Source: Drechmeria coniospora (lineage: Eukaryota > Ascomycota > Sordariomycetes > Hypocreales > Ophiocordycipitaceae). Taken from it: 64,000 nucleotides of DNA. The DNA lies in contig NC_054390.1 in NCBI RefSeq assembly GCF_001625195.1, positions 5,925,222-5,989,221 on the forward strand, in the 5' to 3' direction. A model generated the notes under the pieces. It did no database searches and was not told where the DNA came from. It saw only the letters and a list, made by a program, of their open reading frames with translations. Shown here one piece after another: positions 1 through 10,329 of this stretch (its first letter is position 1; every line of letters begins with the position of its first letter). A program made the translations under genes and the position numbers.

Positions 1-1218
1 GACCGTGCCTGGGACCATGACGTCGCCGGCCTGAAGAAACTTTTGGATATTCGGGGCAGAGCTAGCGTTCAGGATCCGACGACAGGCGAGACGCCCCTCC
101 ACGCCGCGATTCGATCATGCGGGCCAGCCATCGATCAAGACGGCGCGGACGACAACTGCGTCGAGAAGGCTAGGGAGACGTTGCAAGAGCTCTTCTTTTC
201 AGGCGCCATATGGAATGATGTCGATGCCAACAACGAGACGCCAGGATGCGTCGCCCAACGGCTGGGGTGCAGGGCGTTGTACGACATGTGCGTGGATGCA
301 GGCGTCCGGGCGGAACTCCTCTTTGCTCTCATGGAGGGGTACGAGGAGCTTTCCTCGGATTCCGAGGCTGGGGAGGAGGCCGGAGGTGAGACTGGAGAGG
401 AGGTATCCGACGAGCATGGGGCTTCTGGTTTGGAAAGCCAAGAGGACGCCGACGTAGTCGGTCAAGAGCACCGCAAATTTGTGCCTCCTGATGCGAAGGA
501 GAAGCCTGTCACGAGCGAAGAGTATCTTCAATCATCACTGACATTCGAATCCGGGAAGCTACTAGACTCGGACATGAACGGCGTCATGATGGCTTGGGAA
601 ACAGACATCATGCGCCGCTCCGTTGCCTCACTTATACCCGATGCCCAGCCCGGGAAGCGCATCCTCAACATTGGCTTCGGCATGGGCATCATCGACGGTA
701 TGTTTGCCGACCTGAAGCCCTCGCGCCATCACATTATCGAAGCGCACCCTGCTGTGCTCGACCTTTTCACCAAGCAAGAGTCCAAGTTTGGCCCCAATTG
801 GGAACAGAGCGCGCCCGAACAGGGCGCGTACAAGGTACACGCTGGCAGGTGGCAGGACGTTGTACCGAAACTCCTCGAGGCCGGCGAGCTCTATGATGCG
901 ATTTACTTTGATACGTTTGGGGAGGACTATGCGCAACTGCGCAACTTTTTTACCGAGCATGTTCCCGGCCTGCTGGACCAGGAAGGGCGCTTCAGCTTCT
1001 TCAATGGGCTGGGGGCCGACAGGAGAATATGCTACGATGTCTACACCAAGGTTGTCGAGATGCATTGCGCTGACGCAGGCATGGACCTCGAGTGGGAGGA
1101 GATTGATGTCGACATGTCCAACCTGAAAGAAGGTGGAAAGGGCGAATGGGAAGGCGTTCGGCGAAGGTACTGGACGTTGGACAAATACAGGCTGCCAATA
1201 TGCACTTTCATGGGTTAG
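1..1218 (+). CDS. RMT2: Protein arginine N5-methyltransferase 2 (Rmt2), 5'-partial
   Basis: Delta-N-methylates arginine, known in yeast for ribosomal protein L12; cytosol and nucleus. The reading frame is open from base 1, so the start lies upstream; 405 residues are present and the stop is TAG at 1216-1218. The N-terminal part has an ankyrin-like stretch (TPLHAAIR near 90-115), followed by an acidic linker (near 345-460) rich in Glu and Gly. The SAM-binding motif I (NIGFGMGIID, near 667) and the acidic post-I motif (HHIIEAHP, near 727-750) follow, then YDAIYFDTFGEDY and FSFFNGLGAD, which are typical of the RMT2 family. No intron is seen in the visible part. It converges with the hexokinase gene, leaving about 146 nt between stops. 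Family assignment is from recognised motifs; I am confident. Confidence 0.93.
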   Translation, partial: DRAWDHDVAGLKKLLDIRGRASVQDPTTGETPLHAAIRSCGPAIDQDGADDNCVEKARETLQELFFSGAIWNDVDANNETPGCVAQRLGCRALYDMCVDAGVRAELLFALMEGYEELSSDSEAGEEAGGETGEEVSDEHGASGLESQEDADVVGQEHRKFVPPDAKEKPVTSEEYLQSSLTFESGKLLDSDMNGVMMAWETDIMRRSVASLIPDAQPGKRILNIGFGMGIIDGMFADLKPSRHHIIEAHPAVLDLFTKQESKFGPNWEQSAPEQGAYKVHAGRWQDVVPKLLEAGELYDAIYFDTFGEDYAQLRNFFTEHVPGLLDQEGRFSFFNGLGADRRICYDVYTKVVEMHCADAGMDLEWEEIDVDMSNLKEGGKGEWEGVRRRYWTLDKYRLPICTFMG

Positions 1219-1364
1219 AGCAACCTCATTCTGGTGGTTCCCGTAAGAGCCAACATCAATTTTACATCATTTCGCCATATGGCTTTGGCTGCCCGCATCA
1301 TTCTTCGTCAACCCCTGTTTGGTAGGCCACTCGGCGCAATCCACGAAAGCGATGCCGCCATTCC

Positions 1365-3599
1365 TTACTTGAAATTCTCAGGATGCAGTATACCCGCCAT
1401 ATTCCCAGCCTTGACTCTCTTCAGAGTCAGCGCGGCAATGAGCGCGGCGCCGACGCCGCTACCGTCTTCCGCGGCAAGGATTTCGATGGGATCCTCTTCG
1501 TTGGTGTTGGTCCTCTCGGGCCAGTCAAGAATCTCGCGGAGGGCCTGTGCGCCTCGAGCCTTGAAGTGAGGGTACTTGTTGAAGACGGAGCCGTCAGCGC
1601 CGACGTGGCAAGACTTGTAGCCCTTCTTCTTGCAGATGGCGGCGACACCGCAGGCGGACAGACGGGCAGCACGGGTGCCAATGAGCTCAGCAAGGCGTCG
1701 AATGAGCTCCAGCTCAGGCCGCGTGCAAGAAATGCTCAATTTGGACGAGAAAAGGTCAGACGTCTCTTGGAGATTCTCAAACGGATCCCTGGCCAACATT
1801 AGCAGTGCCCCTGAGAGTGTTATAGCCATTCAGGCTTCCTTACTCCTCGATGGCGGACAGGAATGAAGAGTCCAGCGTGTACGCTTTGCGCAAATGAGAT
1901 ATGTCCTGGCCCTCGAAAATGTGCACGTCTTTGTTGTCGTGAAGGTCCACCATGACAAGCCGGAAAATCTCGCCCAGATAGAGACCGGCAATCATCTTCT
2001 CGAAGGCCTGCTGACCAGGGCGAGGAGAGTCGCGGTCGATGGCCTTGTCAAACTCGGTCCTGGGAAGAACCTTGTGCTCGTTGTCAAAGGCGCCCCATTC
2101 GCAGTTGATGGCCATGGGAGTGTCGGCAGGGAGGTTCATGTGAGAAAGCTTTGGGATGGAGCCACAATCTTCCATGTAAGCCGCGTTGCAGCCGGTTCCA
2201 AAAATGCAACCAATCTTCATCTTGGTGTCGGTGTATGCGGAGGCAATCAAGGTTCCGGTAGTGTCGTTAATCAAAGCTGTCAACTTAATAGGAACCCCCT
2301 GGTTGTGTTCAGCGATGGTTCCGTCAATTCAGCTCGGGACACTTACACGCTTCGCGAGAGCAGCCTCAAACATGGGTACAACGTTCTCGCCCTCAACGCC
2401 CGCAATGTCAAATCCTTTGGTCCATCGCTGAAGAATTCCAGCATCGATGTGGTCCTGGGTGGCTGGGTAGGAAAAGGTGAACCCCAGCGGTAGGGTTTCG
2501 ATGTTTGCACAGTCACCGTGGTGAGTCTCGACAAACTGGTACAGGCAGTCGGCAATGTACTCCCAGAGCTCATCGCTGTTGCCAGTTTTGAGCTCCTCGG
2601 GCATGCGGTACTTGGACTGGATGATGTCGAACTCGGATTTTCGGTCCGTCAAGGTGATTTGACAGACTCGCAGGTTGGTGCCGCCCATGTCGAGGGCAAG
2701 GAAGGTTCCCGTCTCATGGCCATCAGGAAACGACATGACCCAGGTAGGGTTCATGGGCTGGCCTCAGGTCAGAAGAGGTTTTCGCAGCCCCTAGCTTTTA
2801 TTTCACTTACGATACTGCCGCCTTCCACACTCAAGCCTTGACCAACCACGTCAGCGCATGCCCATTCATCGGATTGCTAAGTTCACCCTACCCTTGGCCA
2901 GTTCCGAGACGAAGTGGTCGGTAATTTCCTTGAGCTTGTTCTTGTCGACAGTAAAGAGGTCCTCTAGCCTCTTCACCTGCTCGAGGAGATCCTTGGGGAT
3001 GTCCGCCTTAGACCCTGACAAGTTGGGTATTTCGTCAGCAACATCTCCAGATCAAAGATGTGTAAAAGAGTTGCTTCAATCCGCTCTGCAGAGACGCCCC
3101 ATACACAGTCATTTGACAGAGGGGTAGGTCGGTTAGTGGCATGCTTCCGGTAGAGGCACCATGCAGTTGGGCACTACTGGCTCCCAACAATGGGCACATT
3201 TCTCAACGTGAACTCCGTCCTTGCCGATTCCAAGGGGCTTGGCCCACGACATGTCCCTGAGCGCGACAGGTTGTCGCATGTGGCCCAGCTGTACATGCGG
3301 GGGTTTAGACAACGAAAAACACCAATGGAACGGGGACAGCGGCCATCGGCAGTAGCATGATGGACGTATTCGATGCCATCGAGCAGAAGTCTTGATTGGC
3401 ATTGCGGCAGTTCACCAGCATCCGCGGCCACCGAACATATTCCCACACACAGGCAGAATGAAGACGCGGTCGGCACGCGCAAAATACCGATGGGCGGGCA
3501 TTGAAATGGACGGGGAGCAACTTGAATATATAAGCATAATAATAAAAAGCATAACGTACCCTTCCTAGCTGGCTGTGGGCGAGGTCCCAGACCAACCAT
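1365..3599 (-). CDS. Hexokinase (six exons)
   Basis: Phosphorylates glucose and other hexoses with ATP, the first step of glycolysis; cytosolic. Exons on the minus strand: 3599-3560, 3014-2892, 2836-2811, 2757-2347, 2298-1844, 1788-1365. All junctions are GT/AG and phases close to give 492 residues, the usual fungal length. Start MVGLGPRPQ is the characteristic fungal hexokinase N-terminus. Motifs seen: LALDMGGTNLRV (phosphate loop), LGFTFSYPATQ, ALINDTTGTLIASAY with the catalytic Asp, GTGCNAAY, NCEWGAF (sugar binding) and AAEDGSGVGAAL (adenosine loop). Exon 3 is only 26 nt and encodes the LSVEGGS turn. Intron 1 is long (545 nt). A separate glucokinase is a less likely identity because of the N-terminus and overall sequence style. 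Confidence 0.95.
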
Positions 3600-5192
3600 T
3601 TTGGCAGAGAATGGCGGGGTTTGGAGGGGTAGCTGTAGTGTTGAGCTGTTGAGGAGTTGAGAGCGGTTAAACGACACGCCGGCAGGTGGAGGAAATGGAT
3701 GCAATAGGAGCACAGAGGAGCTCTAGGGGGCTTCGGTCTCGGAGGTTTGTATCTTGAATCAAGTATGAAAGTAGATGCCGGGTGGCGGTGCGAGATAGCA
3801 AGGTAGGAGAGTGAGGATGGGGGACGAATATCAAGTTTGACCGCTCATCATGGAGCTCCAATAACAAGCCAAAGGCTATGGGACTAGCAATACGTTACCA
3901 CGATGCAAGGAGTATGTACTTACTTAAGTACACCTACTTGTACTCCGTGCCCCAAGCCACTACGTAAGTACTCCGTAAGTGATAGGCAGAGGCACGGAGT
4001 GCTCCGTATTACTTAAGTACAAGTAATACTATACTTAGGTACCTAGTACCAAAGGGAGCCTGGTTCGACAATTAAGTACTCCGTACCAAGAAATATACAT
4101 GTACAACTAAGTACTTGTACTGTACGAAGTACAGGGAGTACGTAAGTACAGTAAGTAGGTGGACAATGTAATACTTGCTTGTACAGTACGGATGTGTGTA
4201 GTAATAATCGACGCAACGCATTGTTCGCCTCGACCACCATGGGCGGTTCATGACTTGTTCGCTGAGGCAGCGTTTGCAACACGCCAAGTTATATCGCGTG
4301 CTTCTACCTCTCTAGTTTAGCTCGTCAAGCAGGCGGCAAAAGGAGAAAACGGTTGCCAATTGCTGAACGGAAGCCTATTCCAGATTGCATTTCGATTGCG
4401 GCAAGCTGCCTGGATATGTATATTACGGTTATTACGGAGTACCTCCTTGAAAACATCCGTTTTCACTCCGGACCTCCCATATTTTACTAGGTACCGTACC
4501 TGCCCTGAAATAATGGCATACGTGCCTTGAAAGACACCCAGTAATACTACACGTAAGAGGTACTAGAACTTTTATGCATAGTACTTGTAGGTAGTGCTGC
4601 CGTAATCTGGTAGCTGACAGCTCTCGGTGCTAGTTCAGTGCCTCTGTTTGTAATTACCTGCAGGACTCCGGAGGTGTAGCAGGTACGTGTGTGTGCTTGG
4701 ACTTGTTTGGTGTACTCAGTACTTTGTACTGTACTGTAAGTACAGTAAGTACGCAGTAATACTGGTAATAGTGCACAGAGAACTTAAGTACAACGTGGCA
4801 AGCATAGGTAAGTACTTACAGTACCCACCTAAGTCCAGTACTTACTACCTAGTATACTGCAAGTACTGTGCAAGTACTTAAGTACTCCATAATTACTTGC
4901 AAGTACATGTACTTGTACAGAGTACTGTACTTCAGAATTACTTGGTGTACTTACTGTACTTAAGTATGTATTCGTGTCTCCGGCAGGCGGAGTTACCTAC
5001 TGCCGGGGCTTTCCCGTTATGGCCCTGATTGGCCAACCAGGAGCTCCTTTTCCAAAGCTTGCCCTGGCTGAACAGCAACGTATGCTTTTCGGGCCTGAGG
5101 TCTGAGCTTGCGCTGGGTTGTCGACGACCTCACCACCCACATCAAACCGGACGTCCACAGTCAATGTGTGTCCGTTTCGCTCATTCGTCAAC
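3600..5192. other. Divergent intergenic region, hexokinase / OST1
   Basis: Shared upstream region of the two divergent genes. No credible coding frame was found. Bases about 3900-4960 are a GTAC-rich island (listed separately). The last 230 nt before OST1 return to ordinary GC-balanced sequence and probably hold its promoter; I see no clear TATA box. Confidence 0.6.
3900..4960. repeat. GTAC-rich low-complexity island 1
   Basis: The tetranucleotide GTAC occurs 18 times in 3901-4200 by hand count, where about one is expected by chance. It appears in recurring contexts: AAGTACTTGTAC, CATGTAC, GTACTCCGTAC and its complement GTACGGAGTAC, and TACTTAAGTA. Units are not in a fixed tandem period, so this is neither an ordinary microsatellite nor an array of one repeat. 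No coding potential. Confidence 0.85.
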
Positions 5193-6771
5193 ATGAAGCC
5201 CTTGTCAGTCGCATCGGCGATCTTCGGCCTCTTGGCAACCTCTGCAACTGTCAGCGCATCTCTATCCACCTCTTCCAAGATCCAACTCCCCAGCGATTTC
5301 CTGCCGCCCCAAGTCTTGAAGAACGCCAATCTCGTCCACATCATCTCGCTCAAGAAGAACTACGTGAAAGAGCAGGTCAATGTCCTCGTTGAGAATGTCT
5401 CCAACGAGCCTCAAGATGAATACTACCTGCCTTTCACCGCGGACCAGATGTCGAGGGTTGGCGGTTTCGAGGTGAACGACCGCAAGGATGACAACGCCGG
5501 TCCCTTCGTGGTTGAGGAAGTTGAGTACGACCCAAGCAGGTTTGTATTGCCCGGAAGCTTCCATGTCACGAACATTTCGATGACCGACCCATCAGTGACA
5601 TGCAATACTACCGCATTCAGCTGCCTGCTCCCCTCAAGCCTGGCAGCCAACAGACGCTCGGCATCTCCTTCTACTACCTGAAAGCGTACACGCCTCTGCC
5701 CGCCTCCATTTCTCAGAATGACGTTCAGTTCCTCGTCTACGACTTCTCCCTCATCGCCTCGTCCGCCTACCCCACGACGAAGCAAAAGACCGAAGTCAAG
5801 GCGCCGTCGTCAAACATTCCAGATTACACGGCGATCACGGGCGAGAAAGCGTCGGAAAAGTTCCCTGTTGTGCAGGGCTCCAAGCTTATTTATGGCCCTT
5901 TTACCGAGAAATCCCCCGGTGACGTCTTTCCCGCGCAAGTTCGAGTCGAATTCAGCAAGCCGGTCACGCACGTCTCGAACCTCGAGCGCGATATCGAAGT
6001 GAGCCACTGGGGAGGCAACGTCGCGTTTGAGGAGAGATACACGATGTACCATCGAGGTGCGAACCTGTCGAAACCCTTTAACCGTGTTGATTGGGCCCAA
6101 GCCAGGCATGCTGGGACCCCCACCTCGGCGTTGCAGGATATTCGCGTCCCGCTCCAGGTGGGAAGCATCGATCCCTACTTTACCGACGTCATTGGCAACG
6201 TGTCGACTTCCAGATTTAGGAGCAACAAGCGCGAGGCATTGCTTGAGCTCCAGACGCGATACCCCATTTATGGTGGTTGGAAATATCCCTTCACCATCGG
6301 GTGGAACTCCAACGCAGCCAGCTTGGTGCGCAGGACGCCTTCCGGCGGCTACGTCCTAAAGGTCCCGTTTCTCGAGGGGCCCAGACAGGTCGAGGGTGTC
6401 GAGTATGAGCGCATCAACATTCGTGTGCTGCTGCCAGAGGGGGCCACGTGAGTCGTATCGTCCTTGATGACGGAACAAAATCTGACGCCTAAGCTCGCAG
6501 GAACGTCAAGGCATTCACGGGCGTACCGGAATCGGCCATCACCGAGTACTCGGTTGGTGTCCATAAAACCTTCTTGGACACGGTTGGTCGAACATCGGTG
6601 ACCATCAAGGCGCGAAACCTGGTCGATGAGTTTCGGGATCGCGACATCATCATCACATACAATACCACGCTCTTTGGAACGCTGCGCAAACCTGCCGTCG
6701 TCTTTACCAGCATGTTGGCCGTGTGCTTTGCCGCCTGGGCAGTCGGCCAAGTGAAGCTAGGATTCTCCTAG
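5193..6771 (+). CDS. OST1: Oligosaccharyltransferase alpha subunit (ribophorin I / Ost1)
   Basis: Subunit of the ER oligosaccharyltransferase that moves the preassembled glycan onto Asn in nascent chains. Exons 5193-5539, 5596-6447, 6501-6771; phases close to 489 residues. Intron 1 uses GTTTGT...CAG and joins AG/T to give SSDMQYYRIQLPAPL, which fits the family. Residues 1-22 form a signal peptide (MKPLSVASAIFGLLATSATVSA). The long luminal ribophorin I domain contains LPPQVLKNANLVHIISLKKNYVKEQ-like sequence at the start and SHWGGNVAFEERYTMYHRGA in the middle. One C-terminal membrane span (about residues 463-485) is followed by a very short tail, unlike the longer cytosolic tail of animal ribophorin I. 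Start chosen because the upstream in-frame ATG at 5118 would bury the signal peptide. Confidence 0.94.
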
Positions 6772-7933
6772 AGTGCAGTTGAGCGAGGTGATGACCACCT
6801 AAACGGTTGGCGGAATGTTGGGGCCACGTTGTGCAATGTAACATCATCCGGCGTCTTAAAATATAAATTGACAGATTCTTGAGTCGATTCCTCGCCGCAT
6901 GCTCGTCGACGCTCACGTCCAGGGAAGACAATACGGCGTACGTGCCTTGGGTGGTAAGATGCCGAGCCTACAGTATGTGGCAAAAAGTATTTGCCCACCA
7001 TTAGGTACCACATTCCAAGTCTAATCAAATCTAATCATTGTCGTTAGTATTGTAGCAATTCAATAGCTACATGCGCATCAAACGTAGCAATAACAATGCC
7101 TCAAAGCAGCCGTAACGATGCCTCGAGGGAAGGAATTATCGCAGCAATTGCGATTACGGATTTGCAAGCTACGTCTCGAAGGACGAGTCGATAGATTCGT
7201 TATCTTCGAGGTTTAGAAGCTGATTGATACAATGCCCCATTGCGTTGAGGCTATTATTGCTGCAGTAGAGGGGTGGTAGACGAAATATTTATTGTTATAT
7301 TACTAACAAAATAGATTAGGTTTGAATGGACTTGGAATGTGGCACCTAAACAGGAGCAAATACTTTTTGCCCCCCAACTGTACGAGATGCTGCGTGGTAG
7401 GGACTGGGTACCTGCTACTGGGTGATCACCCTCCGAGGCATTAGGTACTAGGTAGGTACTGAACCGGACGTCCAGGGGTTGCGGTTTGACTAGCTGTATC
7501 CGCTGGCCAAAATTGCTTTTGGCTGGCGCAGCGGAGTTTGTGAGCGAACGTACTGTTATTACTGTATGTATCAAGCCGGCACCAGCTGCTGAGGGGCCAT
7601 GCATGCCCTATTATTACCAGCAGAGCTCACAACTGGACAGCGATGTACATCCATCCGTACCTGGGTGGTGGGTAATAATAGTGTGTCCATTACAATGCGG
7701 AGCACCCAAGTACAGGTAGTTAGTTGTACAATGAATCACTAAACGTACAAGTATATTTGCTGCCCTGCGTCCATCGTCCCTTGTGTCGGCAGGCCCTGTG
7801 TCTCGGTTCATTTTGCTTCATCACGCTCACTCCTCTCCCACCTCCAGCATCCTTTGCTGTTCGACGAAAATTGCCCTCCTACTCCTACATACCTATACTG
7901 CGAATCCGTACAACTGAGAAACTTGCCCCCGAA
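6772..7933. other. Intergenic, with transposase relic
   Basis: AT-richer spacer after OST1. It contains a short decayed Tc1/mariner-type start (7118-7216, listed separately) and a weak GTAC patch near 7440-7480. Nothing else here looks coding. Confidence 0.5.
7118..7216 (+). mobile_element. Relic of a Tc1/mariner-type transposase (N-terminal helix-turn-helix)
   Basis: A 32-codon frame from ATG 7118 to TAG 7214-7216 reads MPRGKELSQQLRLRICKLRL and then EGRVDRFVIFEV. The opening MPRGKEL..QLR.RIC.LR resembles the N-terminal helix-turn-helix of fungal Tc1/mariner transposases. The frame stops where a functional protein would continue for over 300 residues, and the following sequence shows no catalytic DDE/DDD domain, so this is a fragment. 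Flanking DNA is AT-rich. A short inverted pair GTAGC/GCTAC (7052-7056 and 7066-7070) lies upstream, but I cannot show it is a terminal repeat. Recognition is from family memory, hence moderate confidence. Confidence 0.5.
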
Positions 7934-8170
7934 ATGTGTTTCTGGGGTGAGCCAAATACGAAGTATTACTATCATGAGGAAATAATTCCGGCACGACGGC
8001 ACAGCGGCCACCATCATCACCACCACCATCGTCACGGCCATTCACCACGGGCGAGCTACACAAGCGTGACGAGGCATCGTCACAGCACCAGCAGTCCGAT
8101 AGTCGGCGATGCATGCTTTCGTCCCGCGCCGGGGGCCATTGTCTATGAGCGAACAACCACGAGGTATTAG
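7934..8170 (+). CDS. Small His-rich protein, uncharacterised
   Basis: A 78-residue single-exon frame from ATG 7934 to TAG 8168-8170. The N-terminus is MCFWGEPNTKYYYHEEIIPARR, followed by a run of seven histidines (about residues 29-35), then HGHSPRASYTSVTR and a C-terminus ending ERTTTRY. The layout of acidic/aromatic head, IPARR, His run, SPR-SYTSVTR and a basic/aromatic tail resembles small conserved proteins of unknown role in other Sordariomycetes. No signal peptide or membrane span. The His run could bind metal, but that is inference. It lies alone between OST1 and PIL1. The same frame is open upstream to 7724, but the upstream residues do not look conserved. Confidence 0.55.
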   Translation: MCFWGEPNTKYYYHEEIIPARRHSGHHHHHHHRHGHSPRASYTSVTRHRHSTSSPIVGDACFRPAPGAIVYERTTTRY

Positions 8171-9230
8171 ACGAAGGCTTGCGCAGCAGCGTCGGGGAGT
8201 GCAGGAGACGAGCCGGGCGGGGTATGGATCCGTATTCCGTCAGGTCGTTGCCCTCGAGACGAAAACGTGGCCAAGATGAAAGGTTGTTTCGCCGGTGTAG
8301 CATGTCACGATGGGGAATCTTGGAAACTCTACTCCGTACCATCATGGCCAATGACGACGTATGGGGTGACGCGTATTCGGCAATTTCGTAGCAAGGTCGT
8401 GGAGGACCAAGTAATAGTGGTGCGAATCTTTGGCTTTGCTTGCCGAGCCTTCCAGGCTGGCAAATGTTTGGTTGACGGGCGGCCCCTCTGGCTTCTTCGG
8501 AATGGCAGTTCCATTCACGTTGTCATGTGCTGTTTTTACATTCCATCAGCGGCGCTGAAACCCACCAGCCGCTCATTCGGTGGAGGGGGGCGGACAAACC
8601 CGTGATAAAAACAGGCATGCAGACAATAACGACGAGGTCAGTGCAGTTCTTTGGGTAACCGCTGAGGCGGATAGGTCTGTGGTTCAAGCGACTACTTGGA
8701 CTCTCCTGCCTAGCTTTTTGTGTCACCCTCCTGGCGGGGTTGAAGCTTCTTGTTGCATGACATCATGGCGTAGTCCTGTCATGTCGTCACCAACCGCTAC
8801 AAGATGCTTAACGGCGACTGTAGAGTTGTGAGGAACCTTTTCGATGAAGTATCGACGGCAGGTCATCTGGGGAAACGCTGTGCCTCACCGACACTTCAGC
8901 AAGCCTGTTCTGGAGAGCACGTCACGATACTCATTTCAGCCAGGAACGAGCTCTTGATACGTGGTACGTGATGTTTCCACGACTGCTTCCGAATGGCAGG
9001 GGCCTCAGAGATCCTTGACACAGCTAACCGGCAGGCCGTGGAAAGTACAGGCAATCTTCGAGGAGCCTCAACGCAAATGTCCCTGCCGCAATAGCAGCCA
9101 TCGTTCCTCCCGCATGCACAGCACAATGTACGCGCTGCCCCCGGAATTCTACGGCTTCACCCATTCTCCTGTTCCATCCCTCCCCTAGCCTGTATGATGC
9201 GCCCGCCACCAGCTTGGAGGGAGAATCAGC
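8171..9230. other. Intergenic, upstream of PIL1
   Basis: Only short overlapping frames without recognisable protein character on either strand. No island of GTAC repeats here. The final part is presumably the PIL1 promoter and leader. Confidence 0.5.
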
Positions 9231-10329
9231 ATGTCTCCGTCCAGTTTTGATGGTTCCTTTTCTCACTACCTACCCGGTTATCGGCGCAACCAGGCTGACA
9301 GCATGGCCAACTCGCCGCCTGCATACAGGAATCGTCCCCTCTCGATCCGTTCGGGTGGCAAGTCCAAGGGCGCCAGCTCCAGCTCGGCCGGCAGAACGAG
9401 CTTCTCCCTCAGCTCGCTCCGCGGCCAGATTCAGCCAGAGCTCTCGCGCAAGCTCTTCCGGCTCATCAAATCGGAGAACAGCCTCATCACGGCACACGAG
9501 ACAGCCGGTAGAGAGCGGCTCTCCATCGCGCAGCAGCTCTCGGAGTGGGGAGAGCAAACGGGCGACGACGCCATCAGCGACGTCTCGGATAAGGTGGGCG
9601 TCATCCTGAGCGAGGTGGGCGAGCTGGAGGACACATACGCGCACGCTCTCGACGAGTCGCGCGGTCGCCTCAAGACGATCCGCAATACGGAAAAGAGCGT
9701 TCAGCCGAGCCGCGACGGCAAGGCCAAGATTGCCGACGAAATCGGAAAGCTCAGGTTGAAGGAGCCCGAGAGCGCGCGGCTCGTCGTCTTGGAGCAGGAG
9801 CTTGTTCGAGCCGAGGCTGAGAATCTCGTCGCCGAGGCGCAGCTGACCAATGTGGTAGGTTGATGCTATCAATCGGATCACGGCGAAGAAGGGTCTTCCC
9901 CCGGTTCCGCAGAATGCTAATGATTCATTCTTGCAGACGCGCCAGAAGCTCAAGGAAGCGTACGAAGCCGAGTTTGCCGCCACAATTGAGCGTGCGGAGA
10001 AGCAGATTATCCTAGCCAAGCACGGTCGCCGGCTTCTGGCCCTTCTGGACGACACACCCGTCGTGCCAGGCGATGAACGCCAGCCATATCTGCATTGCCA
10101 GCAGGCTCGCCAGGTGCTCAACGATTGCGAGGACGACCTCCGGGATTGGCAGCCCGATCAGGAGACGTACCAGGAGTTCCTCGCCGACCAGATGATTGCT
10201 GCGAATGCAGCCGGCTCCTTGGACAAGAGCAATTATGAGGGCTTGGAGAAGCAGCAGGAAACGTCTCGAGTCTCGGGGGTGCACCCTGTTGAGGGCGAGT
10301 CCAATCAATCTGCCGAGATCGGAGCGTAA
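9231..10329 (+). CDS. PIL1: Eisosome core component Pil1/Lsp1 (BAR-domain protein)
   Basis: Builds the furrow-like plasma-membrane domains called eisosomes and responds to sphingolipid long-chain bases through Pkh/Ypk kinases. Exons 9231-9854 and 9937-10329; the intron is GTAGGT...TTGCAG; 338 residues, the usual size. Residues about 40-55 give the basic, Ser-rich segment (RPLSIRSGGKSKGASSSSAG) before the BAR domain. SSLRGQIQPELSRKLFRLIKSE opens the Pil1 BAR fold; ERLSIAQQLSEWGEQTGDDAI and IRNTEKSVQPSRDGK are family hallmarks. The C-terminus is acidic and short (VEGESNQSAEIGA). Start ATG 9231 gives an N-terminus of ordinary length. Whether this is the PilA or PilB paralogue cannot be told from here. 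Confidence 0.95.

Noticed and set aside
3900..4960. GTAC islands as CRISPR arrays or as RIP-damaged transposons
   Set aside because: No regular spacers or fixed repeats, the genome is eukaryotic, and CpA/TpG are not depleted as RIP would require.
9270..10121. 283-codon open frame on the minus strand
   Set aside because: Antisense to PIL1, crosses its intron, no motif.
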